Origin: Arthrobacter agilis
Lineage (GTDB): Bacteria > Actinomycetota > Actinomycetes > Actinomycetales > Micrococcaceae
NCBI RefSeq assembly: GCF_030816075.1
Contig: NZ_JAUSXO010000001.1
Coordinates: 1,426,001 to 1,490,000, forward strand
Reading direction: 5' to 3'
DNA length: 64,000 nucleotides
Within the stretch, counting starts at the first letter, position 1, and the number at the start of each line of letters is the position of its first letter. Position numbers and translations under genes: made by a program. Shown here piece after piece: positions 42,793-52,086 of this stretch. The notes under the pieces were generated by a model. The model worked only from the letters and a program-made list of their open reading frames with translations. It searched no databases and was not told the DNA's origin.

Positions 42793-43192
42793 CCAGTCCC
42801 TCCGGGCATCGGCTGTGGACCTCGAGGCACTTGCCGACACCCTGGGCGAGGCGCTCGCCGCACATCCCGGCGTCGTGCGCCTCGAACCCACCGTGCGCAG
42901 CGTCATCGATCGTTGGACGCCGTCGGCCATCGATCAGGTGCACCGGAGCCTCCGGCCTGCCGCCCGACCGCCAACCGTGGCCCGTGACGGGCTGGTCCTC
43001 TCGGTCACCGACCTGGTCCTGGATCTGCAGATCGATCTCGCGACGGACATCAGCAGGTCGGCCCTCGAGTTGGCCCGTGAAGCGCAGGACCTCGCCGGCG
43101 GCCTCGTGCAAGCCACGGGACTGACCATCGGTCACATCGACGTCACCATCCTGGCCATCGAAGGAGCCCGCACGCCCCAGCCGCCCCGATGA
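42782..43192 (+). CDS. Asp23-like protein, divergent
   Basis: 136 residues. The N-terminus LEALADTLGEALAAHPGVVRLEPTVRS resembles the opening helix of Asp23-family proteins, and the end (LVLSVTDLVLDLQIDLATDIS to ATGLTIGHIDVTILAIEG) keeps the strand-helix-strand close of that fold, with a shortened middle. No signal peptide or membrane segment. It overlaps the preceding gene by eleven bases and completes a three-gene plus-strand unit with the sigma factor. The family call is by pattern only. Confidence 0.65.
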   Translation: MTSDQSLRASAVDLEALADTLGEALAAHPGVVRLEPTVRSVIDRWTPSAIDQVHRSLRPAARPPTVARDGLVLSVTDLVLDLQIDLATDISRSALELAREAQDLAGGLVQATGLTIGHIDVTILAIEGARTPQPPR

Positions 43193-43228
43193 CCCCGACG
43201 GAGCGCGTGGACGCGTGGCCGCCGCCGG

Positions 43229-44536
43229 CTACCGATGAGCGTGGATCAGGGCGTTCGCCTGCTGCTGCCATGCCTTGTTGGACCACAAGGGGTGGTGCGG
43301 TGCTGCGTTGGAGCCGAGGACCATGCCCCAGACGCCGTGGTCGAGGGCGGTCCTGATGCCATGGTCCGCCAGCCCCCGGCCCACGGGTCCTTCCTCGAAG
43401 TCTCCGAGGAGGGGGGTGTAGCCGATCCAGCCCTCACCGATGATCGCAGGCACCCGTTGCCAGCGTGCCCAGCCTGCGACGGCGATGACCCGCGATTCGA
43501 TCTCGCGGCGCATGACCTCGCGGTACGCACCGTATTCGTCGTACAGCCAGGCGTCCCATGCATCGGGATCGATCCAGTCGTACCCGTACACCATCTGATC
43601 GGTCACGACGGTCGCGGCGTACTTCCACTCCGCTGCCCGGCCGTACTCGGCCGGGGTCGGCGCATCGGGACGCAAGAGGGCCCTGAGTGCGGGGTTGGGG
43701 AAGCCGGCGGTGTTCTCGGACCGGATGTCGATCCGCTTCTGCAGGGCGTCGAGGACTCCGTAGCTGTAGACATGGAACTGCGCTGCGCCCAGGCCCGCGG
43801 GCAGCTCGTGCATCGTGAGGTGTGGTGGCTTCCCGTAGCTCGCGGTGATGAGCAGGTCGGGATGGCGCTCGCGGAGCTGCAGGACCGCTGTGCTGCCGCC
43901 GTCCCGCAGTGCGGGCAGGATGGAGAAATCGACCTCGTTGTGCAGTTCGACCAGAGCGATCCGCCGGCGGTGTCCCGCGGTGGTGAGGGCGGTGATGAGC
44001 CTGTCCCAGGCAGCAGCGAGGAGTGCGTAGCGGTCGCCGAGCGCAACCCCGTCGATGGCGCGGAACCACTCCTCCGAGCGGGCGAACGATGGGGACTGCT
44101 GGTACTCCCAGCTGGCGAGGATGACGACGAGCCCATGCCTCGCGGCGGCGTCGAACAGCTCCATCAGGCGCTCGTACACGTCGACGGTGTAACCGCCGGG
44201 GACGTCGTACCACCGGGTGCGCTGCCCGAAGTACCCGCCGTGCGGGCTTGCGCCGAGGCCTTCGATCTCCAGGCTGCGCGCCAGCCCGTCGAGGCCGAGG
44301 TTCCCGAAGAGGAGCAACGGTGCCGCGCAGATCCGGATGGTGTTGTATCCCAGCGCGGCCGTCTCGGCGCAGACCGCGTCGAGGTCCGCGTAGGGCCCGC
44401 CCGGTTCTGCCCGGGTGTACCAGGAGAAGTCCCACAGGCTGATGGTGAGCCGGGCGGGCAGGTGGTCCGGGGTGGGACCGGTCAGCCCGCGAGGGGTGGG
44501 ATCGATGGTGCCCGAGCCCAGGTATCGGTTCGTCAC
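43229..44536 (-). CDS. cellulase-like glycoside hydrolase (TIM-barrel, clan GH-A type)
   Basis: 435 residues, no signal peptide, so probably cytoplasmic. The beta/alpha-barrel layout has Asn200-Glu201 in LVELHNEVDF as the likely acid/base and Glu368 in IIGEGWIGY as the likely nucleophile; other barrel ends are TIRICAAPLLLFGN, VVILASWEYQQSP, FHVYSYGVLD and GVWGMVLGSNAAPHHPLW. It fits annotated cellulase-like proteins, but the substrate is not given by the sequence. GTG 44536 overlaps the stop of the DUF5107 gene as GTGA, so the products are made together. It belongs to the sugar-use cluster with the ABC importer and beta-galactosidase. Confidence 0.8.
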   Translation of the reverse strand: MTNRYLGSGTIDPTPRGLTGPTPDHLPARLTISLWDFSWYTRAEPGGPYADLDAVCAETAALGYNTIRICAAPLLLFGNLGLDGLARSLEIEGLGASPHGGYFGQRTRWYDVPGGYTVDVYERLMELFDAAARHGLVVILASWEYQQSPSFARSEEWFRAIDGVALGDRYALLAAAWDRLITALTTAGHRRRIALVELHNEVDFSILPALRDGGSTAVLQLRERHPDLLITASYGKPPHLTMHELPAGLGAAQFHVYSYGVLDALQKRIDIRSENTAGFPNPALRALLRPDAPTPAEYGRAAEWKYAATVVTDQMVYGYDWIDPDAWDAWLYDEYGAYREVMRREIESRVIAVAGWARWQRVPAIIGEGWIGYTPLLGDFEEGPVGRGLADHGIRTALDHGVWGMVLGSNAAPHHPLWSNKAWQQQANALIHAHR

Positions 44537-47500
44537 AGGGCGCTCACTTCCTTCGCCTGGAGAGTCCGGCCCTGGTCGGCGAGAGCCCTGAGCCGGCGGG
44601 CCAGGAGCGCCTGCTCCGTCCCGGGATGCCGTGGGAAGAGCAGCATCTCGGGGAGCGACGTGGCGAAGTAGTCCACCTGCGGGGCGGCATGTTCGAGCTC
44701 GTCGGCCCGCGCTTCGAGACTCGCCCAGACGTCGGCCGCGTTCGTGTCCTTGCCGAGCCTGAGGCAGGCGATCCCGTGCCAGAAGTCCTGCCGGCCGACA
44801 GCCCGCCCGGCCCCCATCACGTCGGGACCGCTGCAGGCACGGGTGTACGCGTCCGACGCTCCTTCGATGTCATCGAGCGCCTCACGTGCTTCTCCGAGCA
44901 GGACGTAGCGCTCTGCGAGACCGTCCGCGGGGTGCCGTCCCTCGGAGAGGTTGTCGGGTGCGCTGATCCCGGCTTCGAGCAGTTCCACTGCAGAGGACGG
45001 GTCGGTCTCGATGAGGCGCCGGGCGACGGCGAGGGACGCGCGGTCGTAGGCTGCGAGTGCCTTGCCCTCCCCGCCTTCGAAGGGCTGGAAGGTACGTCGG
45101 CGCATGATGGCCAGCGCTTCGTCCGTTCGACCCGTATCGACCAGCAGGTTCACGTAGTGCAGGGTCAGGTCGTCGCGGATGAGGACCGCGGGGCCGTGTC
45201 GTTCGATGTGGCGGAGGCGTGCCTCGAGGGGCTCGTCGGCGAGGGCAGCCAGAAGGGCGCGTTCGAAGACGAGCCGGGGATCGCCGGGCCGGAGTTCCAG
45301 TGCCCGGTCGAAGTAGCGTGTGCCGTCCGTCGTGGGCCCGCCGCTGTTGATCGTCGCGACCGCCGCATTGCGCCATGCCACGGGGTCGGTCGACCCGAGA
45401 CGTGTCGCCTGGTGCAGGACGTCGCGGGCTTCGGATGTCCGTCCGGCGTCGAGCAACCAGCCACCGATGAGGGCGTGGGCCACAGGATCCGTCGGATCCG
45501 CGGCGATGGCGGCGACCAGCGCGTCGTACTCGTCCAGCCCTGAGGGGAAGGCGTACTGCGTCACCGAACGGCGGGCTTCCGACCGTTCGGACGATGCTCC
45601 CGCTGCGTCGCCCAGCGCATCGAACCAGAGGGCCCTCAGGTAGTGCCGCAACGGTTCCTGGTTCCCGAACGTACTCAGTGACGCCGCGGGCGGATGTTCG
45701 GTGAGGCCGAGTGCACCTTCGGTGTCGCCCAGACGCCACAGATCCGACGCGACCGTCAGCGTCGTCCGCGGATCGATCGGTGCGAGCCTGCCCCTGAGGG
45801 CCTGCGCGACCGGATCGAGCGGGTCCGTAGTGAGGCACTGCTCCAGCAGGTGCTCGGCGTGGCTGATATCTCCCAGCCGGCGGAGCGCCACGATCATCGC
45901 GTGGTGCGCGGCAGGGCTGTGCATGTCGTGCTGGTGTGCGGCGCGGGCGTGCTCAAGCGCTTCGCCCGGGTGCCCGCTGCGCAGGGCGATGCGGGCTGCG
46001 CCGAGCCACGACGGATGGGCCCAGGCCTTGTCCCAGGCGGCCTTCCTGAAACCGGCGGCGGCCTCGTCGAGGCGTCCGGCCCGTTCGGCGAGCAGTGCGA
46101 GCCGGTAGTGGGCTTCACCGGTGGGCGGGTTCAGGTTCCGCGTCGTCAGCCGTGCGAGCGCCCGCTGGTAGAGGTCCCGGGTTCTCCCGTACTCACCTCG
46201 CTGCTGGTGCCAGGCTCCGAGGGCCAGGCAGGACCGGGAGTCGTGCGGGTCGCGGTCGAGCGCCTCCTGGAAGTAGGGTGCCGCGGCCCGTGTCGGATGC
46301 CGGTACTGCTGGAGGTGGGTCCCGGTGACGTAGAGTTCGTCGGCCGACGGTATGGCACCAGGTGCCGGGGGTTCGGTGGCCACCCACGGCTCGGCAGCGT
46401 CGGCATCACCGACGGGCAGGGTCCATTCGATCAGCGCGGACCCTTCGTGCAGGACCTGCAGTGTGAGGGGGCCGGAGGCGTCCGTGAGGTCGTACGGCAC
46501 AGAGGCCGTGAAGGGTGTGCACGGCGCGAGGGCGGCGGTCGCCTCCCACAGGCTCGTGCTGCCCCGGCGCAGGCGGATGCGGGCGTCGTCGCGGACCGTG
46601 GCGCTCGCCACGCCCACCTCGACGATCGACGCATCCCGGTCCTCGCGCAGCGAGACGGCGATGTCCCGGGTGGCCTGGTGGGCCGGGCCGATGGCCCGGA
46701 TGGGGTACCAGAACTGGCTGAAGGTACGCGTCTCGCCGGGCGCGAGGTAGCTGAAGTCCGGTTGGTTGTCGGTGAAGACACCCGCCATGAGTTCGACGTA
46801 GGGCCCATCCGTATCGGTGAGGAGGCGGTCCCAGGCGTGACCGACGGGCCCGTTGCCCCACGTCCACTGCTTCTTGCCCGGGGCGATCGACCGGTCCGCC
46901 CAGTGGATGAAGCCGGCTCCCGCCCGATGGTCGTACCCGCCGAAGAAGGAGTCCTCGGTGTCGGTGATCATGTAGGAGGTGGGGACAGGGATGTTGCCGT
47001 AGTAGTCGATACGGTCGGCGTCGGGTTGTGAGGTGCTGACACGGGCCGGGTAGTCGACACCGTAGTACGGCCGGTCCGCGCGGGGGAAGGCCGTGACAGC
47101 CCTCCGCGCGTGGTCGGCCACGTAGTGGACGTCCGTGGGGAAGAACGACTGGTAGTCGTCATGGACGCGTGCCGCGACGTTGGCCCACCAGAGAAAGGTC
47201 TGGGGCTCGTCCGTCCGGTTGTAGAGGCGGACTGCCACTTCGATGACGGAGCTGTCCGGGCGGATTCGGATGCCGTGGGTTCCTCGCATACGCTGCAGGG
47301 GGTCGAGATCGCCCTGCCAGACCGTCGCTGACCCGTCCTCGGAGCGTTCGATGGTGGTTTCGACCGGCAGGTAGGTTCCCGGGCGGTGGTGCTGTGGCCA
47401 GTTGAACTCGACCCCTCCGGAGATCCACGGGCCTGCGAGCCCTACCAGGGCCGGCTTGATGACGTTGTTGCGGTAGAAGAAGTCGTACCCGTTGGTCTTG

Positions 47501-47829
47501 TCATAGCCGATATGGATCCGCCCGCCGAGTTCCGGCAGGATCATCAGCCGGATCCACGAATTCTCGAGGTGCACGGCCTGCCACAGGCGGGGCTGCTTCG
47601 TCGTGGCGATCCGGTCCGTGAAGGGGATGGGATAGACCCGTCCACTGGAGCCCTGATAGACGCGGCGGTCCAGGAACATCGGGTACTCGTCGGGTTCCTC
47701 GGGCGCATACGTGTCGATGCACACTGCTTCGCTCCAGCAGGCGACGCCACCGCCATCGAGCAGCGTCTGCTGGTCCGCAGGGGCAGGGGGAAGCGTGATG
47801 GAACTCTTGGCGTCATCGGCGTGGCTCAC
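44533..47829 (-). CDS. DUF5107 domain protein with tetratricopeptide repeats
   Basis: 1098 residues. The N-terminal ~400 residues contain the DUF5107 pattern (LENSWIRLMILPELGGRIHIGYDKTNGYDFFYRNNVIKPALVG, then GGVEFNWPQHHRP and QTFLWWANVAARVHDDYQSFFP), reminiscent of a galactose-mutarotase-like beta-sandwich. From ~residue 530 on there are many TPR helices (AAPYFQEALDRDPHDSRSCLALGAWHQQRGEYGRTRDLY). The role is unknown; association with glycoside hydrolases suggests carbohydrate handling. GTG 47829 is chosen because TAGGGT (47842-47837) lies seven bases upstream; further upstream codons lack similarity. It is co-translated with the cellulase-like gene. Confidence 0.8.
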   Translation of the reverse strand: MSHADDAKSSITLPPAPADQQTLLDGGGVACWSEAVCIDTYAPEEPDEYPMFLDRRVYQGSSGRVYPIPFTDRIATTKQPRLWQAVHLENSWIRLMILPELGGRIHIGYDKTNGYDFFYRNNVIKPALVGLAGPWISGGVEFNWPQHHRPGTYLPVETTIERSEDGSATVWQGDLDPLQRMRGTHGIRIRPDSSVIEVAVRLYNRTDEPQTFLWWANVAARVHDDYQSFFPTDVHYVADHARRAVTAFPRADRPYYGVDYPARVSTSQPDADRIDYYGNIPVPTSYMITDTEDSFFGGYDHRAGAGFIHWADRSIAPGKKQWTWGNGPVGHAWDRLLTDTDGPYVELMAGVFTDNQPDFSYLAPGETRTFSQFWYPIRAIGPAHQATRDIAVSLREDRDASIVEVGVASATVRDDARIRLRRGSTSLWEATAALAPCTPFTASVPYDLTDASGPLTLQVLHEGSALIEWTLPVGDADAAEPWVATEPPAPGAIPSADELYVTGTHLQQYRHPTRAAAPYFQEALDRDPHDSRSCLALGAWHQQRGEYGRTRDLYQRALARLTTRNLNPPTGEAHYRLALLAERAGRLDEAAAGFRKAAWDKAWAHPSWLGAARIALRSGHPGEALEHARAAHQHDMHSPAAHHAMIVALRRLGDISHAEHLLEQCLTTDPLDPVAQALRGRLAPIDPRTTLTVASDLWRLGDTEGALGLTEHPPAASLSTFGNQEPLRHYLRALWFDALGDAAGASSERSEARRSVTQYAFPSGLDEYDALVAAIAADPTDPVAHALIGGWLLDAGRTSEARDVLHQATRLGSTDPVAWRNAAVATINSGGPTTDGTRYFDRALELRPGDPRLVFERALLAALADEPLEARLRHIERHGPAVLIRDDLTLHYVNLLVDTGRTDEALAIMRRRTFQPFEGGEGKALAAYDRASLAVARRLIETDPSSAVELLEAGISAPDNLSEGRHPADGLAERYVLLGEAREALDDIEGASDAYTRACSGPDVMGAGRAVGRQDFWHGIACLRLGKDTNAADVWASLEARADELEHAAPQVDYFATSLPEMLLFPRHPGTEQALLARRLRALADQGRTLQAKEVSAL

Positions 47830-47881
47830 AGAACCAACCCTAGGAACGGACGGCCTCGCCCGCCATGGCACATAATGAGGC

Positions 47882-48784
47882 ATGCATGGACGATCCGACA
47901 CAAGCGGGGCTGTGAGCGAGCGAGCGACGGGATTCGACGACCAGCGCCTGGTGGTGGTTCCTCGGCCGCTCGTCAGGGAGGCGCTCGGCCGCCCGGTGAC
48001 CCGCCGGATGGTGGTGACCGATGCCGGCTTCTTCCCACGCGCCGCAGGTCACGGCCGCCGCCGGGACAGGGGCGCACCGGAGACGATCATCATGCTGTGC
48101 GTGGCGGGAAGCGGCTGGGTCGAGGTCGCCGGGGTCCGCGCCCGGGTCGAGAAGGCGACAGCTGTCGTGCTTCCCGGGAACACCGGCATACCGCACGCGT
48201 ACGGAGCAGCCCCCGAGGATCCATGGACGATCTGGTGGTGCCACGTCAGGGGCACGGACGTGCCGGAGCTCATCGGCGAGGCCGGTGTCGGCACCGACCG
48301 GCCGCTCATCGGGCTGGTCGCCGTCGATCGGTTGACCGCCACCCTGGATGAGATCATCACCGCTCTCGAACGGGACCAGTCGCCCGCCCGGCTCGTTGCG
48401 ACGGCGGGCATGGCGTGGCGTCTCCTGACGTCCCTGGCGGTCGATCGGCGGTCGCCGGAACAGGGAGCACCGCTGGAGCAGGCGATGCGGTTCCTCGAGG
48501 AACGTATCGACGGGACCATCCGGGTGCCCCACCTGGCAGCGTTGGTCGGGGTGTCGTCGTCCCAGTTGAGCAAGCTGTTCCGTGAGGCGACCGGGGGAGG
48601 GGTCCTCGCCCACCACGTGGCGTTGAAGATGGCGCGGGCAAGGCGACTGCTGGACACGACGACTCTCTCCGTCGCCCAGGTCGGGCAGGAGATCGGCATG
48701 GACGACCAGTTCTACTTCTCGCGGCAGTTCCGCCGTGTGCACGGCCTGAGCCCGAGCGCCTACCGGGCCGAGCGGAAGGGCTGA
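47882..48784 (+). CDS. AraC family transcriptional regulator of the sugar cluster
   Basis: 300 residues. N-terminal cupin-like sensor domain (TIIMLCVAGSGWVEVAGVRARVEKATAVVLPGNTGIPHAYG) and a C-terminal double helix-turn-helix (IRVPHLAALVGVSSSQLSKLFREATGGGV; LSVAQVGQEIGMDDQFYFSRQFRRVHGLSPSAYR). It lies between the divergent DUF5107/hydrolase genes and the importer genes, so it probably controls both in response to a sugar. CATAAT at 47871-47876 lies five bases before ATG 47882; a second ATG at 47886 is out of frame. The tail of the gene is part of a 13-bp tandem repeat. Confidence 0.9.
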   Translation: MHGRSDTSGAVSERATGFDDQRLVVVPRPLVREALGRPVTRRMVVTDAGFFPRAAGHGRRRDRGAPETIIMLCVAGSGWVEVAGVRARVEKATAVVLPGNTGIPHAYGAAPEDPWTIWWCHVRGTDVPELIGEAGVGTDRPLIGLVAVDRLTATLDEIITALERDQSPARLVATAGMAWRLLTSLAVDRRSPEQGAPLEQAMRFLEERIDGTIRVPHLAALVGVSSSQLSKLFREATGGGVLAHHVALKMARARRLLDTTTLSVAQVGQEIGMDDQFYFSRQFRRVHGLSPSAYRAERKG

Positions 48785-48808
48785 GCGGAAGGGCTGAGCG
48801 GAAGGGCT
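48770..48808. repeat. three tandem copies of a 13-bp unit at the end of the AraC gene
   Basis: GAGCGGAAGGGCT occurs three times without a break (48770-48782, 48783-48795, 48796-48808). The first copy encodes the last codons and stop of the AraC gene (E-R-K-G-stop), so the other two look like recent slippage copies lying after the stop codon. Confidence 0.9.
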
Positions 48809-48893
48809 GGGCGGCCGCATCGGGGCGCTGATGCGTCGTACCGGTGCCGGTCCCTGGTCCTATGCCTGGCCCTGATGCTGCCGTGGCCCGTGC

Positions 48894-49757
48894 TCAGCCC
48901 TTGGTGGCCCCGGCGGTGAGGTCGGCTCTCCAGAAGCGCTGCAATCCGATCATGAGCGCCACCAGCAGGACGGCGGAGAGCGCGGATCCGGTGACGACGA
49001 GCTGGTAGAACATCGGGTCGCGCTGGGTCTGCGAGTTCCAGAGGGTCAGCCCGAGGGTGAGCGGGAACGTCCTCGCCTCGTTGAGCATGACCAGGGGCAG
49101 CAGGTAGTTGTTCCAGATGGTGACGAACTGGAACAGGAAGATGGTCACCAGCGCCGGTGTCATCATGCGGGCCGCGATGGCGCCGAAGATGCGCAGGTCG
49201 CCGGCGCCGTCGATGCGCGCGGCCTCGATGATCTCGTCCGGTACCGCGGCATTGGCATGGATGCGTGCAAGGTACACGCCGAAGGGGCTGACCATGCTCG
49301 GGAGGAGGACGGACCAGTACGTGCCGGTCAGATCGACGGCGTTCAGGAGGAAGTAGAGGGGGAGCGCGATGACCGTCGCGGGCACGAGCACCCCTCCCAG
49401 GATGATCGAGAACAGCAGTTCCCGCCCCCTGAAGGGGAACTTGGCGATCGCGTAGCCGCACGCCGCTGACAGGATCGTCGCGGCGAAGGCTCCGACGGCG
49501 GAGTACAGGACACTGTTCAGGATCCAGGAGGTGAAGATCCCGCCGTCCTGGGTGAAGACGTTGGTGAGGTTCAGCCATGCCTGCGGTGAGTCGGTGAACC
49601 ACAGGCCGAAGCTGCTGAACAGCTCTCCCGGGCTCTTGGTGGCCGCGACGAGGACCCAGAGGATGGGGAGCAGGAAGTAGAGCGCCGCGATGAGGAGGAC
49701 GCCGTTGACCGCGACGGTGCTCGTCAGGGGTTGTCGGATGGACCTGGTTCTGTTCAC
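48894..49757 (-). CDS. carbohydrate ABC transporter permease (MalG type)
   Basis: 287 residues, six membrane segments. The cytoplasmic EAA loop is AAVPDEIIEAARIDGAGDLRIFGAIAARMMTPAL, matching the MalG/LacG group of the CUT1 family. GTG 49757 overlaps the stop of the partner permease as GTGA, giving a 4-bp coupled junction. The C-terminus is ADLTAGATKG. Together with the adjacent permease and solute-binding lipoprotein it forms a sugar importer; no ATPase gene is close, so a shared MsiK-like ATPase elsewhere is likely. Confidence 0.92.
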   Translation of the reverse strand: MNRTRSIRQPLTSTVAVNGVLLIAALYFLLPILWVLVAATKSPGELFSSFGLWFTDSPQAWLNLTNVFTQDGGIFTSWILNSVLYSAVGAFAATILSAACGYAIAKFPFRGRELLFSIILGGVLVPATVIALPLYFLLNAVDLTGTYWSVLLPSMVSPFGVYLARIHANAAVPDEIIEAARIDGAGDLRIFGAIAARMMTPALVTIFLFQFVTIWNNYLLPLVMLNEARTFPLTLGLTLWNSQTQRDPMFYQLVVTGSALSAVLLVALMIGLQRFWRADLTAGATKG

Positions 49758-50758
49758 CACGCGCGGTCTCCCTTGCGGTTCACGAGTCGGAGGAAGCCGA
49801 AGGAGAAGGCGAAGCCGAGCAGCGCGACGATGACGGCCATGGCCGCTGCGAGATTCGGGTTGCCCTGGGAGAAGGCCTGGTTGTAGGCGGCGAGGTTCGG
49901 TGTGTAGTCGGAGCTGATCGCCGTGGTCAGGGGCCTGAGGACAAGAGGTTCGACGAACAGTTGCAGGGTGCCGATGATGGTGAAGACGGTGACGAGGATG
50001 ACGGACGGTCGCACGAGCGGGAGTTTGATGCGCCAGGTGATGGCCCACTCGGAGGCGCCGTCGATCTTCGCGGCTTCGAAGAGTTCCGACGGGATGGCGT
50101 TCAAGGCGGCGATGAGGATGAACATGTTGTAGCCGGCGAAACCCCAGAGGGCGATATTGGCGATGGCGAACAGGATGCTGTCCGTACTCAGAGGATTCAG
50201 GTCGATTCCCAGGACGGAGAGGACCTGCAGGATGGGGCTCGTCGCCGGGATGTAGAGGAAGCCCCAGAGCAGGGCCGCGATCACACCGGGCACGCCGTAG
50301 GGGATGAAGAAGACCACCCGGAAGATCCGGGGGAACCGTGCGCCGGCCGAATCGATGAGCAGGGCCAGTCCCACAGCCGTCACGACCATGAGGGGCACTT
50401 CGATGGCAGCGAACGCGAGAAGCCGCCCGAGGCTTTCGATGAAGGATGGGTCGCCGAGCGCCGTGGCGTAGTTGGCGAAGAGGACGAAGGTCTTCTCGGG
50501 TGCGCCGAACCCGAGTCCGGATGCCTTCGTGGAGAAGAGGCTGTCATTGATCGCATACACGATGGGGGCCAGGAAGAACGCCGCGAACATGACCGCGAAC
50601 GGCGCCACCATGACCAGCAGGGCGGCCCTGGAATGCCGCCGACGCTGGCCGGCGCGTGTCGGGCCGCTGCCGCGTGCCGGGCCGCTGCCGCGGGGCGACT
50701 GTGGTGCGGGGGCAGGGGCAGGGCGCAGAACGCGCCCCGCCGCTCGGGTCTGGCTCAA
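49754..50758 (-). CDS. carbohydrate ABC transporter permease (MalF type)
   Basis: 334 residues. A ~42-residue Pro/Arg-rich cytoplasmic N-tail precedes six membrane segments starting AALLVMVAPFAVMFAAFFLAP. The EAA loop is NAIPSELFEAAKIDGASEWAITWRIKLPLVRP. The start is set at TTG 50758, which overlaps the stop of the binding-protein gene as TTGA and has AAGGGA about 12 bases upstream. No ATG, GTG or other TTG exists before ATG 50611, and starting there would cut into the first helix. The unusual TTG start with coupled junction mirrors the GTGA junction at its 3' end. Confidence 0.85.
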   Translation of the reverse strand: MSQTRAAGRVLRPAPAPAPQSPRGSGPARGSGPTRAGQRRRHSRAALLVMVAPFAVMFAAFFLAPIVYAINDSLFSTKASGLGFGAPEKTFVLFANYATALGDPSFIESLGRLLAFAAIEVPLMVVTAVGLALLIDSAGARFPRIFRVVFFIPYGVPGVIAALLWGFLYIPATSPILQVLSVLGIDLNPLSTDSILFAIANIALWGFAGYNMFILIAALNAIPSELFEAAKIDGASEWAITWRIKLPLVRPSVILVTVFTIIGTLQLFVEPLVLRPLTTAISSDYTPNLAAYNQAFSQGNPNLAAAMAVIVALLGFAFSFGFLRLVNRKGDRAW

Positions 50759-52086
50759 TTGACTGCGATTCCCTTGTCCTCGAGCGCGGCGCTCATGTCC
50801 TCCTGGGTCTTGTCGTAGGCGCCGGTCAGCGGTGTCCCGCTCTCGACCGCGGTCTTGACGTTGTCGCTGAGCGAGGCGAAGAGCGTCGAGGACAGGGGAG
50901 GCCACTTCCAGGTGTTGTCGACGTTGGCGTCCGACTCGGCGAAGACGTCCCAGATGTCCTGGCCGCCGTAGAAGGCGAAGACCTCGGGGTCCTCCTGCAG
51001 CGAGGCGATCGAGCTGGTGTCGGCGATGGCAGGCCACCCTGCGCCCACGCTGGTCAGGATGCTGACGCTCTCCGGGTCGGAGTTCAGCCAGGCCGCGAAC
51101 TCTGCGGCTTCCCGAGGGTGATCGGACCCCTTGAGCACCGCGCTCGCGGAACCGCCGGCCCACGTCGCGGAGACATCCTCGCCGGCCTCCCACTGCGGCA
51201 TGGCGCCGACCGCCCACTGTCCGGCGGTATCCGGTGCGGTGCCGCGCAGGATGGCGTCCGCCCAGGAACCGGAGATCCAGGACGTGACGTTCCCGTTCTG
51301 GATGTCGGCGTTCCATTCGCTCGAGAAGTCCGCTTCGATCTTCACGAGGTCCTCGTCGATCATCTTCTGCCAGAACTCGGCGACCTTCAGCGTCTCGTCG
51401 TCGTTGATGGTGACCGTCCACGCGTCGTTCTCGGGTGCGAACCAGTTGCCGCCGCCCTGCTGGGACAGGCCGATCAGCCACGGTGCCTGGTTGAAGGCGA
51501 AGGCGGTGATGTAGCGGTCGGCGTCGGAGGCCCGGATCTTCTTCGCAGCCTCGTAGTACTCGTCCCAGGTCTTCGGGTAGGTGATGCCGAGGGAGTCGAA
51601 GATGTCCTTGCGGTAGAACTGGCCGAGAGGGCCGCTGGCCTGGGGGACGGCGTAGACGCTGTCGTTGAAGACACCCGTCTCCCACTGCCACGGGACGAAC
51701 TTGTCCTCCTGGTCACCGACGTACTCGGTGATGTCTTCCAGTGCGTCATTGACGAGGAAATCCGGGATGGCGTCGTACCCGAGCTGGGCGACGTCGGCCG
51801 GGGTGCCGGCCTGCACGGCCGAGAGCATCTTGGCGTATCCGCCGTCGGGTCCGGCCGTGATGGTCTCCAGGGTGACATTCACATCGTCCTGTGAAGCGTT
51901 GTACGCATCGACGGCCTGATCGATGTTGGGAACCCACGACTGGAAGGTGATGTCCACCGGCCCTTCCTGCGCCGCAGGAGCAGGGTTCTCGCCGGAACCG
52001 CTGCACGCGGTGAGTCCGCCGGCGAGGACGATGATCACCGAGGCGGCCAGCGCGGACCGGCGGCCCGAAAAGTGGTTGCCGAACAT
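50755..52086 (-). CDS. ABC transporter sugar-binding lipoprotein
   Basis: 443 residues. A signal peptide ends in the lipobox GGLTAC, so the protein is anchored outside the membrane. The body is a CUT1 solute-binding fold: VDITFQSWVPNIDQAVDAYNA, VQAGTPADVAQLGYDAIPDF, QASGPLGQFYRKDIFDSLGITYPKTWDEYYEAAKKI and a C-terminal DNTWKWPPLS segment rich in aromatic residues. AAGGAGC lies seven bases before ATG 52086. It is the first gene of the importer operon and is divergent from the GH35 gene. The ligand is probably a galactose- or glucan-type oligosaccharide, judged only from neighbours. Confidence 0.92.
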   Translation of the reverse strand: MFGNHFSGRRSALAASVIIVLAGGLTACSGSGENPAPAAQEGPVDITFQSWVPNIDQAVDAYNASQDDVNVTLETITAGPDGGYAKMLSAVQAGTPADVAQLGYDAIPDFLVNDALEDITEYVGDQEDKFVPWQWETGVFNDSVYAVPQASGPLGQFYRKDIFDSLGITYPKTWDEYYEAAKKIRASDADRYITAFAFNQAPWLIGLSQQGGGNWFAPENDAWTVTINDDETLKVAEFWQKMIDEDLVKIEADFSSEWNADIQNGNVTSWISGSWADAILRGTAPDTAGQWAVGAMPQWEAGEDVSATWAGGSASAVLKGSDHPREAAEFAAWLNSDPESVSILTSVGAGWPAIADTSSIASLQEDPEVFAFYGGQDIWDVFAESDANVDNTWKWPPLSSTLFASLSDNVKTAVESGTPLTGAYDKTQEDMSAALEDKGIAVN

